DNA of 64,000 nt from Amycolatopsis bartoniae (GCF_014191255.1 NZ_JACHWH010000001.1:2108001-2172000); one strand, 5' to 3'. Shown: positions 39,211 through 48,178, counted from the first letter of the stretch. A program made the numbers and translations. Notes: generated from the sequence alone by a model not told the origin.

Positions 39211-39223
39211 AGAGGAGCGAACG

Positions 39224-40603
39224 ATGGACGTACTGATCGCGGGGGCCGGGCCTACTGGGCTGACGCTCGCCCACGAGCTGGCGCGGGCGGGGGTGGACGT
39301 GACCGTTGTCGAGCGGCTGACCACACGGCTGGAGCAGATGAAGGGCGGCACGATCCAGCCCCGCACGGCCGAGCTGCTGGACCAGCGCGGCCTGCTGGAC
39401 CCGATGCTGGCCCGCGCGCTGCCGCGCAACGTCGAAGGCGGCCACTTCGGGCTGCTGCCGGTGCCGCTGGACGCGAGACCTTGGCACACCAGGTATCCGG
39501 TGCCGATCTCCGTTCCACAGTGGATGGTCGAGGAGGAGCTGGAGCGCGCGGCGGGCGTGCCGGTCCTGCGCGGGCACGAGGTCACTGCCGTGGAGCAGGA
39601 CGAGGACGGCGTCACGGTGACGGCGAACGGGCGGCGTCTGCGCGCCCGGTACCTCGTGGCCTGCGACGGCGCGCACAGCACCGTCCGCAAGCTGCTCGGC
39701 GTGCCGTTCCCCGGCCGCCCCGGCACGTACCGGGCGGTGCTCACGGACATCCGGCTCGCCTCGGCGTCCGACCTCGTGCCGAAGGAAGCGGGACACATCA
39801 GCAAGCTCACCCGCGAAGGCGGCGGGTACTGGGGCATGCTCGTGCCGATCGGGGAGCTGAAGTACCGGTTCACGTTCGGCCGCAAGGGCGACACGGCGGA
39901 GGACGAGGTCCAGCAGGCCCTCACCGCGATCTACGGCGACCAGACGCGGCTCGCCGAGGTGCTCACCAGCTCGCGGTTCAGCGACTCCACGCGCCAGCTG
40001 GAGCAGTACCGCCACGGCCGCGTGCTGTTCGCCGGGGACGCCGCACACATCCACCCGCCGCTCGGCGGGCAGGGCCTCAACCTGGGGGTGCAGGACGCGC
40101 TGAACCTGGGCTGGAAGCTGGCCGCGAAGCTCGCCGGTCGCGTCGACCTGCTGGACACCTACCAGGACGAACGGCACCCACCCGCCGCCAGGGTGCTGCA
40201 CCACACCGCGGCCCAGCGCGTGCTCGCCAACCCGAACCCGGACCCCGACGTGCTGGCGCTGCGCGAGATCTTCACCGACCTGCTGCGCCTGCCGGACACC
40301 AACCGCCACCTCGCCGGGATGATGTCCGGGCTGGACGCGCCCGGCCGCGTGCCGGACCTCGACCTCGTCACCGCCGACGGCCCGGTCCGGCTCGCCGAAC
40401 TGCTGCGCTCGGGCCGCGGTCTCCTGCTCGACTTCGGCGAGCACGACTGGCCCGAAGGCTGGGCGGACCGGGTCGACGTGGTGCGCGTCAAGGGCGAGTC
40501 GGACGCCGACGCGATGCTGCTGCGACCCGACGGAGTGGTGTGCTGGTCGGGTGACGGAGCGGTCACCGACGCGCTGACCCGGTGGTTCGGGCACGCCGTA
40601 TAA
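39224..40603 (+). CDS. FAD-dependent aromatic monooxygenase (PHBH/RdmE type)
   Basis: 459 residues. FAD Rossmann motif at the start (VLIAGAGPTGLTLAHELARAG), the DG motif (LVACDGAHSTVRKLLG), and the GD motif RVLFAGDAAHIHPPLGGQGLNLGVQDALNLGWKLA, with a C-terminal thioredoxin-like domain ending. It should hydroxylate a phenolic or polyketide-like substrate using NAD(P)H and O2. ATG 39224 has AGAGGAG upstream. It is controlled by the divergent TetR; no polyketide genes are near, so a detoxification role is as likely as biosynthesis. Confidence 0.9.
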   Translation: MDVLIAGAGPTGLTLAHELARAGVDVTVVERLTTRLEQMKGGTIQPRTAELLDQRGLLDPMLARALPRNVEGGHFGLLPVPLDARPWHTRYPVPISVPQWMVEEELERAAGVPVLRGHEVTAVEQDEDGVTVTANGRRLRARYLVACDGAHSTVRKLLGVPFPGRPGTYRAVLTDIRLASASDLVPKEAGHISKLTREGGGYWGMLVPIGELKYRFTFGRKGDTAEDEVQQALTAIYGDQTRLAEVLTSSRFSDSTRQLEQYRHGRVLFAGDAAHIHPPLGGQGLNLGVQDALNLGWKLAAKLAGRVDLLDTYQDERHPPAARVLHHTAAQRVLANPNPDPDVLALREIFTDLLRLPDTNRHLAGMMSGLDAPGRVPDLDLVTADGPVRLAELLRSGRGLLLDFGEHDWPEGWADRVDVVRVKGESDADAMLLRPDGVVCWSGDGAVTDALTRWFGHAV

Positions 40604-40611
40604 AGGAAGGC

Positions 40612-42264
40612 GTGACAGATGGCCCGCTGATCGTTCAGTCCGACAAGACCGTGCTGCTCGAGGTCGACCACGGGCAGGCCGACGACGCCCGGATCGCGAT
40701 CGCGCCGTTCGCGGAGCTGGAGCGGGCGCCGGAGCACGTGCACACCTACCGCATCACGCCGCTCGCGCTGTGGAACGCGCGCGCCGCCGGGCACGACGCC
40801 GAGCAGGTGGTGCACGCACTCACCACCTACTCGCGCTTCCCGGTGCCGCAGCCGCTGCTGATCGACATCGTCGACACGATGGGCCGCTTCGGCAGGCTGC
40901 AGATCACCAACCACCCCGCGCACGGGCTCGTGATGAGCACGACCGACCGCGCGGTGCTGGAAGAGGTGCTGCGCAACAAGAAGATCAGCCCGATGCTCGG
41001 CGCGCGCGTCGACGACGACACGGTGCTGGTGCACCCGTCCGAGCGCGGGCGGCTCAAGCAGGCGCTGCTGAAGGTCGGCTGGCCCGCCGAGGACCTCGCG
41101 GGTTACGTCGACGGCGAGGCGCACCCGATCTCCCTGGCGGAGGAGGGCTGGCACCTGCGCGACTACCAGCGCGGCGCCGCCGAGGCGTTCTGGGCGGGCG
41201 GGTCCGGCGTGGTGGTCCTGCCGTGTGGCGCGGGCAAGACGCTGGTGGGCGCGGCGGCGATGGCGAAGGCCGAGGCCACCACGCTCATCCTGGTCACCAA
41301 CACCGTCGCGGGGAGGCAGTGGAAGCGCGAACTGGTGGCGCGCACGTCGCTCACCGAGGACGAGATCGGCGAGTACTCCGGGGAGAAGAAGGAGATCCGG
41401 CCGGTCACGATCGCCACGTACCAGGTGGTCACCCGCAAGACCAAGGGCGAGTACCGCCACCTGGAGCTGTTCGACACGCGTGACTGGGGCCTGGTGATCT
41501 ACGACGAGGTGCACCTGCTGCCCGCGCCGGTGTTCCGGATGACGGCCGACCTGCAGTCCCGCCGCCGCCTCGGGCTCACCGCGACGCTGGTGCGCGAGGA
41601 CGGCCGCGAGGGCGACGTGTTCTCGCTGATCGGCCCGAAGCGCTACGACGTGCCGTGGCGGGACATCGAGGCGCAGGGCTGGATCGCGCCGGCGGAGTGC
41701 ACCGAGGTGCGCGTGACGCTGACGGACAACGAGCGGCTGGTGTACGCGACGGCCGAGCCGGAGGAGAAGTACAAGCTCGCCTCCACCGCGCACACCAAGA
41801 CCGCCGTCATCAAGTCCATTTTGGACAAGCATCCCGGTGAGCCGACGCTGGTGATCGGCGCCTATCTCGACCAGCTGGAGGAGCTGGGCGCCGAGCTGAG
41901 CGCGCCGGTGATCCAGGGCTCCACGCGCAACAAGGAGCGCGAGGAGCTGTTCGACAAGTTCCGCCGCGGCGAGCTGAACCGGCTCGTGGTGTCGAAGGTC
42001 GCGAACTTCTCGATCGACCTGCCGGAGGCGTCGGTCGCGATCCAGGTCTCGGGCACGTTCGGCTCGCGGCAGGAGGAGGCGCAGCGGCTGGGCCGCCTGC
42101 TCCGCCCCAAGGGGGACGGGCGGCAGGCGCACTTCTACTCGGTGGTCGCCCGCGACACGCTCGACGCCGAGTACGCCGCGCACCGGCAGCGCTTCCTCGC
42201 CGAGCAGGGCTACGCGTACACGATCCGCGACGCGGACGCGTACCTCTCCGACGACTACAGCTGA
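40612..42264 (+). CDS. DNA repair helicase XPB
   Basis: 550 residues. The N-terminal TDGPLIVQSDKTVLLEVDH is nearly identical to M. tuberculosis XPB (Rv0861c), which fixes the GTG 40612 start. Walker A is LPCGAGKT, the DEAD-type box is YDEVH, then GLTATLVREDGREGDVFSLIGPKR (RED motif) and helicase motif VI QRLGRLLRPK. It unwinds DNA 3' to 5' and probably acts in nucleotide excision repair with the Rv0862c-like protein. It lies 8 bases after the monooxygenase stop. Its last 10 bases overlap the convergent hydrolase gene. Confidence 0.95.
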   Translation: MTDGPLIVQSDKTVLLEVDHGQADDARIAIAPFAELERAPEHVHTYRITPLALWNARAAGHDAEQVVHALTTYSRFPVPQPLLIDIVDTMGRFGRLQITNHPAHGLVMSTTDRAVLEEVLRNKKISPMLGARVDDDTVLVHPSERGRLKQALLKVGWPAEDLAGYVDGEAHPISLAEEGWHLRDYQRGAAEAFWAGGSGVVVLPCGAGKTLVGAAAMAKAEATTLILVTNTVAGRQWKRELVARTSLTEDEIGEYSGEKKEIRPVTIATYQVVTRKTKGEYRHLELFDTRDWGLVIYDEVHLLPAPVFRMTADLQSRRRLGLTATLVREDGREGDVFSLIGPKRYDVPWRDIEAQGWIAPAECTEVRVTLTDNERLVYATAEPEEKYKLASTAHTKTAVIKSILDKHPGEPTLVIGAYLDQLEELGAELSAPVIQGSTRNKEREELFDKFRRGELNRLVVSKVANFSIDLPEASVAIQVSGTFGSRQEEAQRLGRLLRPKGDGRQAHFYSVVARDTLDAEYAAHRQRFLAEQGYAYTIRDADAYLSDDYS

Positions 42265-42995
42265 GCCGCGAACTCCCAGACAGCGTCCAGCGCGAGGTCG
42301 GGGGTTTCCAGCTGCGGCAGGTGACCGGTGCCTTCGAGGGGCCGGTAGGTCGCCGTCGGGATGGCTTCCGCGAAGGCGCGCCCGTAGTCGGGGTCGACCA
42401 TCCGGTCGCTCTGGCCCCACAGCACGAGCGTGGGCACCGTGACGGCGGCGAGCCGGCCGGCGAGCGTCGGGTCTTCCATGCCCTTCCCGGCGTACACCGC
42501 GAGCGTCTCGCGGTTGGCGGCCATGGCGGCCTTCTGCGCGTCGGTGAACGTCGACGGATCGATCCGGAAGCGGTCCGGTTCGTGGTACGACAGCTCCGCG
42601 ACCTCGGGGAGGGTGAGCGAGAAGAAGTCCGCGATCGGATGCCCCGGCACGGTGATGCCCACGCCGTTCATGATCACGACGCCCGCGACGCGCGGGCTGT
42701 TCAGCAGGGCCATCTCGGCGGCGATCCAACCGCCGAGCGAGTTGCCGACGACCGTGACGTCGGTCAGGTCCTGCTCTTCCAGCAGGTCGGCGTACAGCTG
42801 GGCGAGCGCCTGTGCGTCAGCGATGTCGTCCGGCCGCGGCGTGCCGTTGAACCCGGGGTGCGTGGGCACGAGGACGCGAGCGGGGCGCCGCTCGGCGAGG
42901 TGGGCGCCGAAGGACGCGACCGACACCGGGCCGGCGCCGCCGTGCAGGAGGAGGAAGGGCCGTCCGGAACCGAAGTCTTCGAAGTGAGGAGTCAT
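42255..42995 (-). CDS. Alpha/beta hydrolase
   Basis: 246 residues. HGGAG oxyanion motif (LLLHGGAGPVS), nucleophile elbow GNSLGG with the Ser, acid in VLWGQSDRMVDPDYG, and the catalytic His in EGTGHLPQLETP, a complete triad. Substrate unknown; similar to small esterases or haloperoxidase-like hydrolases. It is divergent from a marR gene, with a strong 22-bp palindrome between them, so it is the likely target of that regulator. Confidence 0.9.
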   Translation of the reverse strand: MTPHFEDFGSGRPFLLLHGGAGPVSVASFGAHLAERRPARVLVPTHPGFNGTPRPDDIADAQALAQLYADLLEEQDLTDVTVVGNSLGGWIAAEMALLNSPRVAGVVIMNGVGITVPGHPIADFFSLTLPEVAELSYHEPDRFRIDPSTFTDAQKAAMAANRETLAVYAGKGMEDPTLAGRLAAVTVPTLVLWGQSDRMVDPDYGRAFAEAIPTATYRPLEGTGHLPQLETPDLALDAVWEFAAQL

Positions 42996-43005
42996 ATCAG
43001 GAACC

Positions 43006-43027
43006 TTATCTAAGGATACTTAGATAA
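43006..43027. promoter_or_regulatory. MarR operator between hydrolase and marR
   Basis: A perfect palindrome with 9-bp arms (TTATCTAAG and CTTAGATAA) around GATA. It is AT-rich in a GC-rich setting and lies between divergent starts, so one dimer would cover both promoters. Confidence 0.75.
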
Positions 43028-43051
43028 GCAACATGAGTTAAGGTGCTCCAC

Positions 43052-43471
43052 ATGGCTCGTTCGCTCTCGGAAGTCGGCCTGCTGGTCAAGCGGGTCCAGC
43101 ACCGGCATCACCGCGCGTTCACCGCCGCGCTCGCCGACCTCGGGGTCTCGCTGGTGCAGTGGGACACGCTGCGCCATCTGCACCGGCATCCCGACGCGTC
43201 GCTGCACGACCTGGCCCAGCTGACGTTCCAGACCGACCAGGCGTTCGGCACGCTCGCCACCCGGATGGTCGCCCGCGGGCTGATCGAGCGCGTGCCCGGA
43301 CCGGGCCGCGCCGTGCGCCACCGCATCACGGAGAAGGGCCAGACGGTGCGCGCCGAAGGGCAGAAACGCGCGAACGCCGTGCTGAAGCGGTCCTTCGCCG
43401 GGCTGAACCCGGAGCAGGTCGACCAGCTGGGCGAGTTGCTGGAGCTTGTCCTCTCTCAGCCGGTGGACTGA
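43052..43471 (+). CDS. MarR-family regulator of the divergent hydrolase
   Basis: 139 residues. Winged helix: WDTLRHLHRHPDASLHDLAQLTFQTDQAFGTLATRMVARGLIERVPGPGRAVRHRITEKG. ATG 43052 is preferred over GTG 43043 because of spacing to AAGG. Its last 16 bases overlap the convergent arginase-family gene. It probably autoregulates through the 43006-43027 palindrome. Confidence 0.88.
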   Translation: MARSLSEVGLLVKRVQHRHHRAFTAALADLGVSLVQWDTLRHLHRHPDASLHDLAQLTFQTDQAFGTLATRMVARGLIERVPGPGRAVRHRITEKGQTVRAEGQKRANAVLKRSFAGLNPEQVDQLGELLELVLSQPVD

Positions 43472-44175
43472 GTCAGCTCGGCCAGCAACCGCGAGCGGTT
43501 CTCCTCGTCCTGCCCCGGTTCCCACGGGCACGCGATGTGCAGGGCCACCACCTGACCGCTGTCGAGCACGCGCCGGACGGCGGCCACCACTTCGGCCCGG
43601 CTCGGGCCGTCCGGCGCCGGGTACCACAGGCCAGGCAGCTCGGCGCCGTCGATCACGTCGAGGTCCACGTGCAGCACGACCGGCTCGTCCGGCGGCCCGA
43701 CCTCCGTGACCGGCACCCGGCGGATGGCGGCGGTCGACAGGTACTCGGCCTCGGCCGGGTCGAGGTCCCGCGCGTCCACCAGCGTCACGCGTTCCTCGGC
43801 GAGCGGCGGGTCGAGCGCCAGCGGCCCGGCGCCCAGCGCGAACCGCAACGCCATGCCGCCCACGTAACCCGAGGTGGAGCTGGCCAGGGTGTGCACGTCG
43901 CCGTGCGCGTCGAACCACACGAGCCCCGGGTCGTGGCCCGCCTGCCGCGCGCCACGCAGGACCGCGAGCGCCACCAGGCAGTCCCCGGAGACCAGCGCGG
44001 GCCGCTCGCCCTCGCGGATCCGCAGCCACGTCTCGGTCGCGACGCCGTCGTGCAGCGCGGCGACCCGCTCCCAGAAAGCGCCTTCCGGCAGCGACGGCAG
44101 GATCGCCGACGCGCGTAACGGGAGGGCGTCGTCCGGGAGTCGCTGGTCCTGGTGGAACGGCACGAGCACCGCCAT
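43456..44175 (-). CDS. Arginase/agmatinase-family ureohydrolase-like protein
   Basis: 239 residues, shorter than classical arginases (about 300). The Mn-binding motifs are recognisable: SGDCLVALA (in place of GGDHS), WFDAHGDVHT, and HVDLDVIDGAE. The usual His in the first motif is replaced by Cys (SGDC), so the metal site or activity may differ. Cytosolic; substrate could be a guanidino compound or none. It is convergent with marR. Confidence 0.78.
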   Translation of the reverse strand: MAVLVPFHQDQRLPDDALPLRASAILPSLPEGAFWERVAALHDGVATETWLRIREGERPALVSGDCLVALAVLRGARQAGHDPGLVWFDAHGDVHTLASSTSGYVGGMALRFALGAGPLALDPPLAEERVTLVDARDLDPAEAEYLSTAAIRRVPVTEVGPPDEPVVLHVDLDVIDGAELPGLWYPAPDGPSRAEVVAAVRRVLDSGQVVALHIACPWEPGQDEENRSRLLAELTQSTG

Positions 44176-44244
44176 CCCCGCAGGCTAGACCCGCGACCGC
44201 GAATCCGACGCATGATTTTCGGCCCGGGGTGGAATTCCCAAGCC

Positions 44245-44829
44245 GTGACCGAACACCTGCGGCACCGGTTCCCGACGTCGGCCCTGCTGCCGCGGTACGT
44301 GACCGCGTTGGTCGCCGCGTGCGTCGCCGCGGTGATCAGCGGGCTGGGCAGCGCCCATTTCGTCGACGCGGACGGCCTGCAGCGCGCCATCCCCGCGCTG
44401 CTGGTCGCCGCCGTCGTCGCACTGGCGGTGCTCGCGGCCGGCGCGGGACTCGTGGCCCGGCGCTCGGACCGCGAGACGGTCGAACGGATGGCGAAGCACC
44501 TCCTCTGGGTGATCTTCGCGCTCGCCGCACTGCCCGGGCTGGCGTGGTTCGCGCTCTGGCTCTCCGACGGCAGCGCGCAGGCACTGTACGGCCTGGCGGC
44601 CGTCGTGCTCGGCGGGCTGCCCCTGCTCGCCGCCTTCCGCAAACCCGCCGCCGTGCCCCTGACCACGGGTTTCTGCGCGCTCGTCGGTCTCGCGGCGATC
44701 CTGTCGTGGCACTGGCTGTTCCTGCTGCTGCCGATCTCGGCGGCCGTCACGGGCGGCTGGCTGCTGGTCCTCGCGCTCCTCGGGTACGCCCGTCGGCGAG
44801 CGCCCGAAAATGTCGTACCCTCGAACTAG
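44245..44829 (+). CDS. Hypothetical membrane protein, five to six helices
   Basis: 194 residues from GTG 44245; an ATG at 44212 would add 11 residues. Hydrophobic segments near residues 17-35, 47-67, 84-103, 110-130 and 136-180. No motif ties it to a known family. Low conservation of composition across the segments suggests a small integral membrane protein. It is 40 bases before the DUF4253 gene on the same strand. Confidence 0.6.
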   Translation: MTEHLRHRFPTSALLPRYVTALVAACVAAVISGLGSAHFVDADGLQRAIPALLVAAVVALAVLAAGAGLVARRSDRETVERMAKHLLWVIFALAALPGLAWFALWLSDGSAQALYGLAAVVLGGLPLLAAFRKPAAVPLTTGFCALVGLAAILSWHWLFLLLPISAAVTGGWLLVLALLGYARRRAPENVVPSN

Positions 44830-44869
44830 TGTTCGACGCGTTGGTGAAACCTGACCGCGAGGGGTACTG

Positions 44870-45628
44870 ATGACCACCGCCGCTTCCTTCGAGACGCTGC
44901 CGGGGCTGGAGCTGCCGCCGGGCCGCTGGCACGGCCCGATCTGGCTGTCCGACCAGCCGCTGACCGAGCCCGGCCGCTTCCGCGACTGCATCGGCGCGTT
45001 CGAGCGCACCGGGCTGTGGCCCGTGCTCGTGCCGCACGACGAGCGGTTCGCGGCCAACGGCGAGGACTGGGTCGACGACCGGGGCCGGCTGGCGCCCGCG
45101 ACTCACCGCATCGACGCGGTGGACGTGGCCGAGACGTTGTCGCGCTGGTGGGATCCGTTCTGCTGCGCCGCCGGCACGGGGTGCCTGCGCCCGTTCGGCG
45201 CCGAATTCCCCGGTCTGGCACGGAAGTCGCAGCTGCGCGTGGACCCGTACGCCGAGGCGGGCAACACGGGCTCGATCCTCGCGCGCCGCGGCACGTACCG
45301 GCTCGGGCTGGTGGCCGTCGAGCGGCCCGCGGACGTGCCCGCCGCGCTGGGCTGGACGGGCATGATCAAGTCGACCGACCAGGTGGCGGCCGTGTCGGCG
45401 GTACTGCGCAGCTGGGAGGACCGCTTCGGGGCGACGTTGATCGTGCTGGGCTTCGACGAGCTGGAGCTGTCGGTGGCGGCCCCGCCGCGGCTGCAGAGCC
45501 GGGCGGTCGTGGTGGCGGCCGAGCACCGCGCGTTCTCGGTGCGGAGCTTCTCCGGGCAGCCGGGCAACCTGCGCGAGTACGCGGCGGGTCTCGTGCACCG
45601 GCGGCACTGGCGGTTCTCGTGGGACTGA
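44870..45628 (+). CDS. DUF4253-family protein
   Basis: 252 residues, soluble. The second half has the family pattern LVAVERPADVPAALGWTG, TDQVAAVSAVLRSWEDRFGATLIVLGFDELELSVAAPP, and ends HRRHWRFSWD. This family is common in actinomycetes and suspected to belong with polymorphic-toxin immunity-like proteins, but I see no toxin gene here. The following DUF72 gene begins 10 bases after its stop. Confidence 0.78.
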   Translation: MTTAASFETLPGLELPPGRWHGPIWLSDQPLTEPGRFRDCIGAFERTGLWPVLVPHDERFAANGEDWVDDRGRLAPATHRIDAVDVAETLSRWWDPFCCAAGTGCLRPFGAEFPGLARKSQLRVDPYAEAGNTGSILARRGTYRLGLVAVERPADVPAALGWTGMIKSTDQVAAVSAVLRSWEDRFGATLIVLGFDELELSVAAPPRLQSRAVVVAAEHRAFSVRSFSGQPGNLREYAAGLVHRRHWRFSWD

Positions 45629-45638
45629 GGAGGCAGCG

Positions 45639-46448
45639 ATCGAGCTGAGGATCGGGACGTCGGGCTGGCGGTATCCGCCGTGGCGGGGCATCTTCTACCC
45701 GAAGGGCCTCGTGCAGCGGCGCGAGCTGGAGTACCTCTCGCGACAGATGAACTCGGCCGAGATCAACGGGTCGTTCTACTCGCTGCAGCGGCCGGAGCGG
45801 TACCGCGCGTGGGTCGAGCAGACGCCGGACGGTTTCGTGTTCGCCGTGAAGGGTGGCCGCTACATCACGCACATGAAACAGCTGCGCGACGTGGAGGTGC
45901 CGCTCGCCAACTTCTTCGCCTCGGGCGTGCTGGCGCTGGGGGAAAAGCTCGGCCCGATCCTGTGGCAGCTGCCGCCCCGGCTGGTCTTCGACGCCGAGCG
46001 GTTGAGGGCGTTCTTCGACCTGCTCCCGCGCACCACACAGGCCGCGGCCGAGCTGGCGAAGAAGCACGACGACAAGCTGAAGGGGGAGCCGCACACCGAT
46101 TCCGGTCCGGAGCGGCCGCTGAGGTACGCGCTGGAGGTCCGGCATCCGAGCTTCCGGTCGCCGGAGTTCTTCGATCTGTTGCGCGGCAACGGAATCGCGT
46201 CGGTCGTGGCCGACTCGGCGGGCACGTGGATCACCCTGGAGGAGGTGACGGCGGACTTCGTGTACGTCCGTCTGCACGGCGACGAGGAGCTGTACGCGAG
46301 CGGCTACAGCGAGCAGGCGTTGCAGCGGTGGGCGGAGAAGATCCGCAAGTGGCAGGACGGAAAACGCGACGCCTACGTCTACTTCGACAACGACATCAAG
46401 GTGAAGGCCCCCGGCGACGCGATCAGGCTGGCCGAGATCCTGAGCTGA
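45639..46448 (+). CDS. DUF72 (YecE-like) protein, non-canonical start
   Basis: 269 residues if it starts at ATC 45639. The family start RIGTSGWRYPPWRGIFYP is in frame directly after it; the middle contains FSxK-type KGGRYITHMKQL and the end FDNDIKVKAPGDA. No ATG, GTG or TTG exists in frame between the previous gene's interior (checked back to 45543) and GTG 45711, which would cut off the conserved start. A GAGGAGG site at 45627-45633 lies 5 bases before the ATC. Start codon is therefore ATC, CTG 45645, or an ATG-to-ATC change. Function unknown (TIM-barrel fold). Confidence 0.82.
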   Translation: MELRIGTSGWRYPPWRGIFYPKGLVQRRELEYLSRQMNSAEINGSFYSLQRPERYRAWVEQTPDGFVFAVKGGRYITHMKQLRDVEVPLANFFASGVLALGEKLGPILWQLPPRLVFDAERLRAFFDLLPRTTQAAAELAKKHDDKLKGEPHTDSGPERPLRYALEVRHPSFRSPEFFDLLRGNGIASVVADSAGTWITLEEVTADFVYVRLHGDEELYASGYSEQALQRWAEKIRKWQDGKRDAYVYFDNDIKVKAPGDAIRLAEILS

Positions 46449-46451
46449 AGA

Positions 46452-46495
46452 CGGTACGGCCACCGCGACTTCCCGAGGTCACGGTGGCCGTACCG
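46452..46495. terminator. Terminator after DUF72 gene
   Basis: A perfect 14-bp stem CGGTACGGCCACCG with its complement at 46482-46495 and a 16-base loop, starting 4 bases after the stop. Confidence 0.85.
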
Positions 46496-46624
46496 GCAGA
46501 CAGCCCGAGGCGAAACCGCCACCCGCCCCCGTCCACCCGGCGACAGGGCACCCGAGGACAGACCCCGAGCCTGCTGTGCTGAGGCGCCCTGGCGGCCGGA
46601 TGGTGCGAGCGGCGGCTTCTCGTC

Positions 46625-47197
46625 TCAGGCGCTCTTGGCCTGGGCGCGGTGCTTGCCCTCGGCGATCTCCTCGACGAGCTTGCCGCAGAAGGCGGGCAGG
46701 TCGTCCGGCTTGCGGCTGGTCACGAAGCCACTGTCCACCACGACCTCTTCGTCAACCCAGTTCGCACCCGCGTTGCGCAGGTCGGTCTGCAGGCTGGGCC
46801 ACGACGTCATCCGCCGCCCGCGCACCACGTCGGCCTCGATGAGGGTCCACGGCGCGTGGCAGATCGCGGCGACCGGCTTCTGCTTCTGGAAGAACCCGGC
46901 CACGAACCGCACGGCGTTCTCGTCCGTGCGCAGGAAGTCGGGGTTCGCCACGCCGCCCGGCAGCACCAGGCCGTCGTAGTCGTCGGGTGACACGTCGGTC
47001 ACCACCTTGTCCACCGGGAAGGTGTCGGCCTTGTCGAGGTGGTTGAAGGCCTGGATCTGGCCGCTGCTGATCGACACCAGCTCCGGCTGCCCGCCGGCCT
47101 GCTGCACGGCCTTCCACGGCTCGGTCAGCTCGACCTGCTCGGTGCCTTCGGGCGCCACCAAGAACGCGACGCGCTTACCGGCGAGTTCGTTCGCCAC
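46625..47197 (-). CDS. DJ-1/PfpI-family protein (YhbO-like)
   Basis: 190 residues. The nucleophile Cys lies in AAICHAPW, preceded by DGLVLPGGVANPDFLR and an early Glu (EGTEQVELTEPW). This fold includes proteases and glyoxalase/deglycase enzymes; the nearest pattern is the stress-related YhbO/PfpI group. It is divergent from the rpiR-like gene, whose operator lies in the 168-base gap. Confidence 0.9.
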   Translation of the reverse strand: MANELAGKRVAFLVAPEGTEQVELTEPWKAVQQAGGQPELVSISSGQIQAFNHLDKADTFPVDKVVTDVSPDDYDGLVLPGGVANPDFLRTDENAVRFVAGFFQKQKPVAAICHAPWTLIEADVVRGRRMTSWPSLQTDLRNAGANWVDEEVVVDSGFVTSRKPDDLPAFCGKLVEEIAEGKHRAQAKSA

Positions 47198-47320
47198 CGC
47201 CGTACTCCTTCCGTCGTCGAGTCCCTGTACGCGGATCGCATACCCGCTGCTCCGGAAGCGCGAAACATGGGCTCGGCTTTACCAGTCCGAAACGAACCAC
47301 CCCTTGCCATTTGGAAGTTT

Positions 47321-47348
47321 GATTGCAAACATCACGGTCATTGCAATC
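47321..47348. promoter_or_regulatory. Inverted repeat, likely RpiR-family operator
   Basis: GATTGCAA (47321-47328) and TTGCAATC (47341-47348), separated by 12 bases, lie 17 bases before the regulator start. The AT-rich arms resemble operators of RpiR-type regulators. Confidence 0.55.
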
Positions 47349-47365
47349 GATCTTACGGAGCTGGC

Positions 47366-48178
47366 ATGCTGGCCGAGCTGATCCGCGAGCACGCGGCGAA
47401 CCTGTCGAGGACCGACCGCGTCATCGCCGAACACCTCCTGGAGCACCAGGACGAGCTGCCGTTCCTGCGCGCCGCCGAGATCGCCGAACGGCTCGGCGTC
47501 AGCGCCGCCAGCATCACGCGCTTCGCGCAGCGGCTGGGCTTCGACGGCTATCCGCGCCTGCAGGACTCGGTGCGCCTCGAACTGCGGACCGCGCTCACCC
47601 CGCCCACGCTGCCTGACCAGGGCGAAGGCCGTTTCGGCCCGCTGTGGGACCGGGAGCTGAAGAACCTCGAAGAGCTGCGGCGCCTGCCCGAGGACCTGCT
47701 CGACGGCGCCGCCCGCATGATCGCCGACGCGCGGAACGTCTGGGTCGTCGGCGGTCGCGCGTCGCAGGCGCCGGCGGAGATGCTCGCCTACTCCCTCGGC
47801 CGCGTCCGCGACCGCGTCCGTTCGCTGCGTTCCGACACGTTGCACGAGCCGGAAGCCCTGCTCGACCTCGGTCCCGGTGACCTGCTCGTCGCGCTCAGCT
47901 TCCGCCGTTACAGCTCCAGCACCGCGCGGATCGGACGGCTGTTCGCCGACCGGGACGTGCCGATCCTGCTGGTCACCGACGACGGCCACCCCTCGCTCGC
48001 GAGCCTCGCGAAGCTCGTCCTGCGCGTGTCGGGCAAGTCGCTCGCCGCGCTGCCGTCGATGACCGCCGTCACCAGCCTCTCCCTCGCGCTGACGCTCGGC
48101 GTCGTCGCGTACTGCGGGACCGACCGCCTCGAAGCCGGCGAACGGCTCGGCCGCGAGCTGCACGCCTTCGAAGACTGA
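47366..48178 (+). CDS. RpiR-family regulator (HTH + SIS domain)
   Basis: 270 residues. N-terminal HTH with FLRAAEIAERLGVSAASITRFAQRLGFDGYPRLQDSV (about 35-70), then a SIS-type phosphosugar domain (about 115-265; WVVGGRASQAPAEMLAYSL, VALSFRRYSSSTARIG). The ATG 47366 has GGAG 5 bases upstream; the longer open frame is not the start. It leads an operon with an MHS transporter and an M20 peptidase, so it probably senses a compound imported or cleaved by these. Confidence 0.9.
   Translation: MLAELIREHAANLSRTDRVIAEHLLEHQDELPFLRAAEIAERLGVSAASITRFAQRLGFDGYPRLQDSVRLELRTALTPPTLPDQGEGRFGPLWDRELKNLEELRRLPEDLLDGAARMIADARNVWVVGGRASQAPAEMLAYSLGRVRDRVRSLRSDTLHEPEALLDLGPGDLLVALSFRRYSSSTARIGRLFADRDVPILLVTDDGHPSLASLAKLVLRVSGKSLAALPSMTAVTSLSLALTLGVVAYCGTDRLEAGERLGRELHAFED

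Noticed and set aside
40159..42729. 856-codon open frame opposite xpb
   Set aside because: Shadow of xpb and the monooxygenase; composition is His/Arg/Leu biased.
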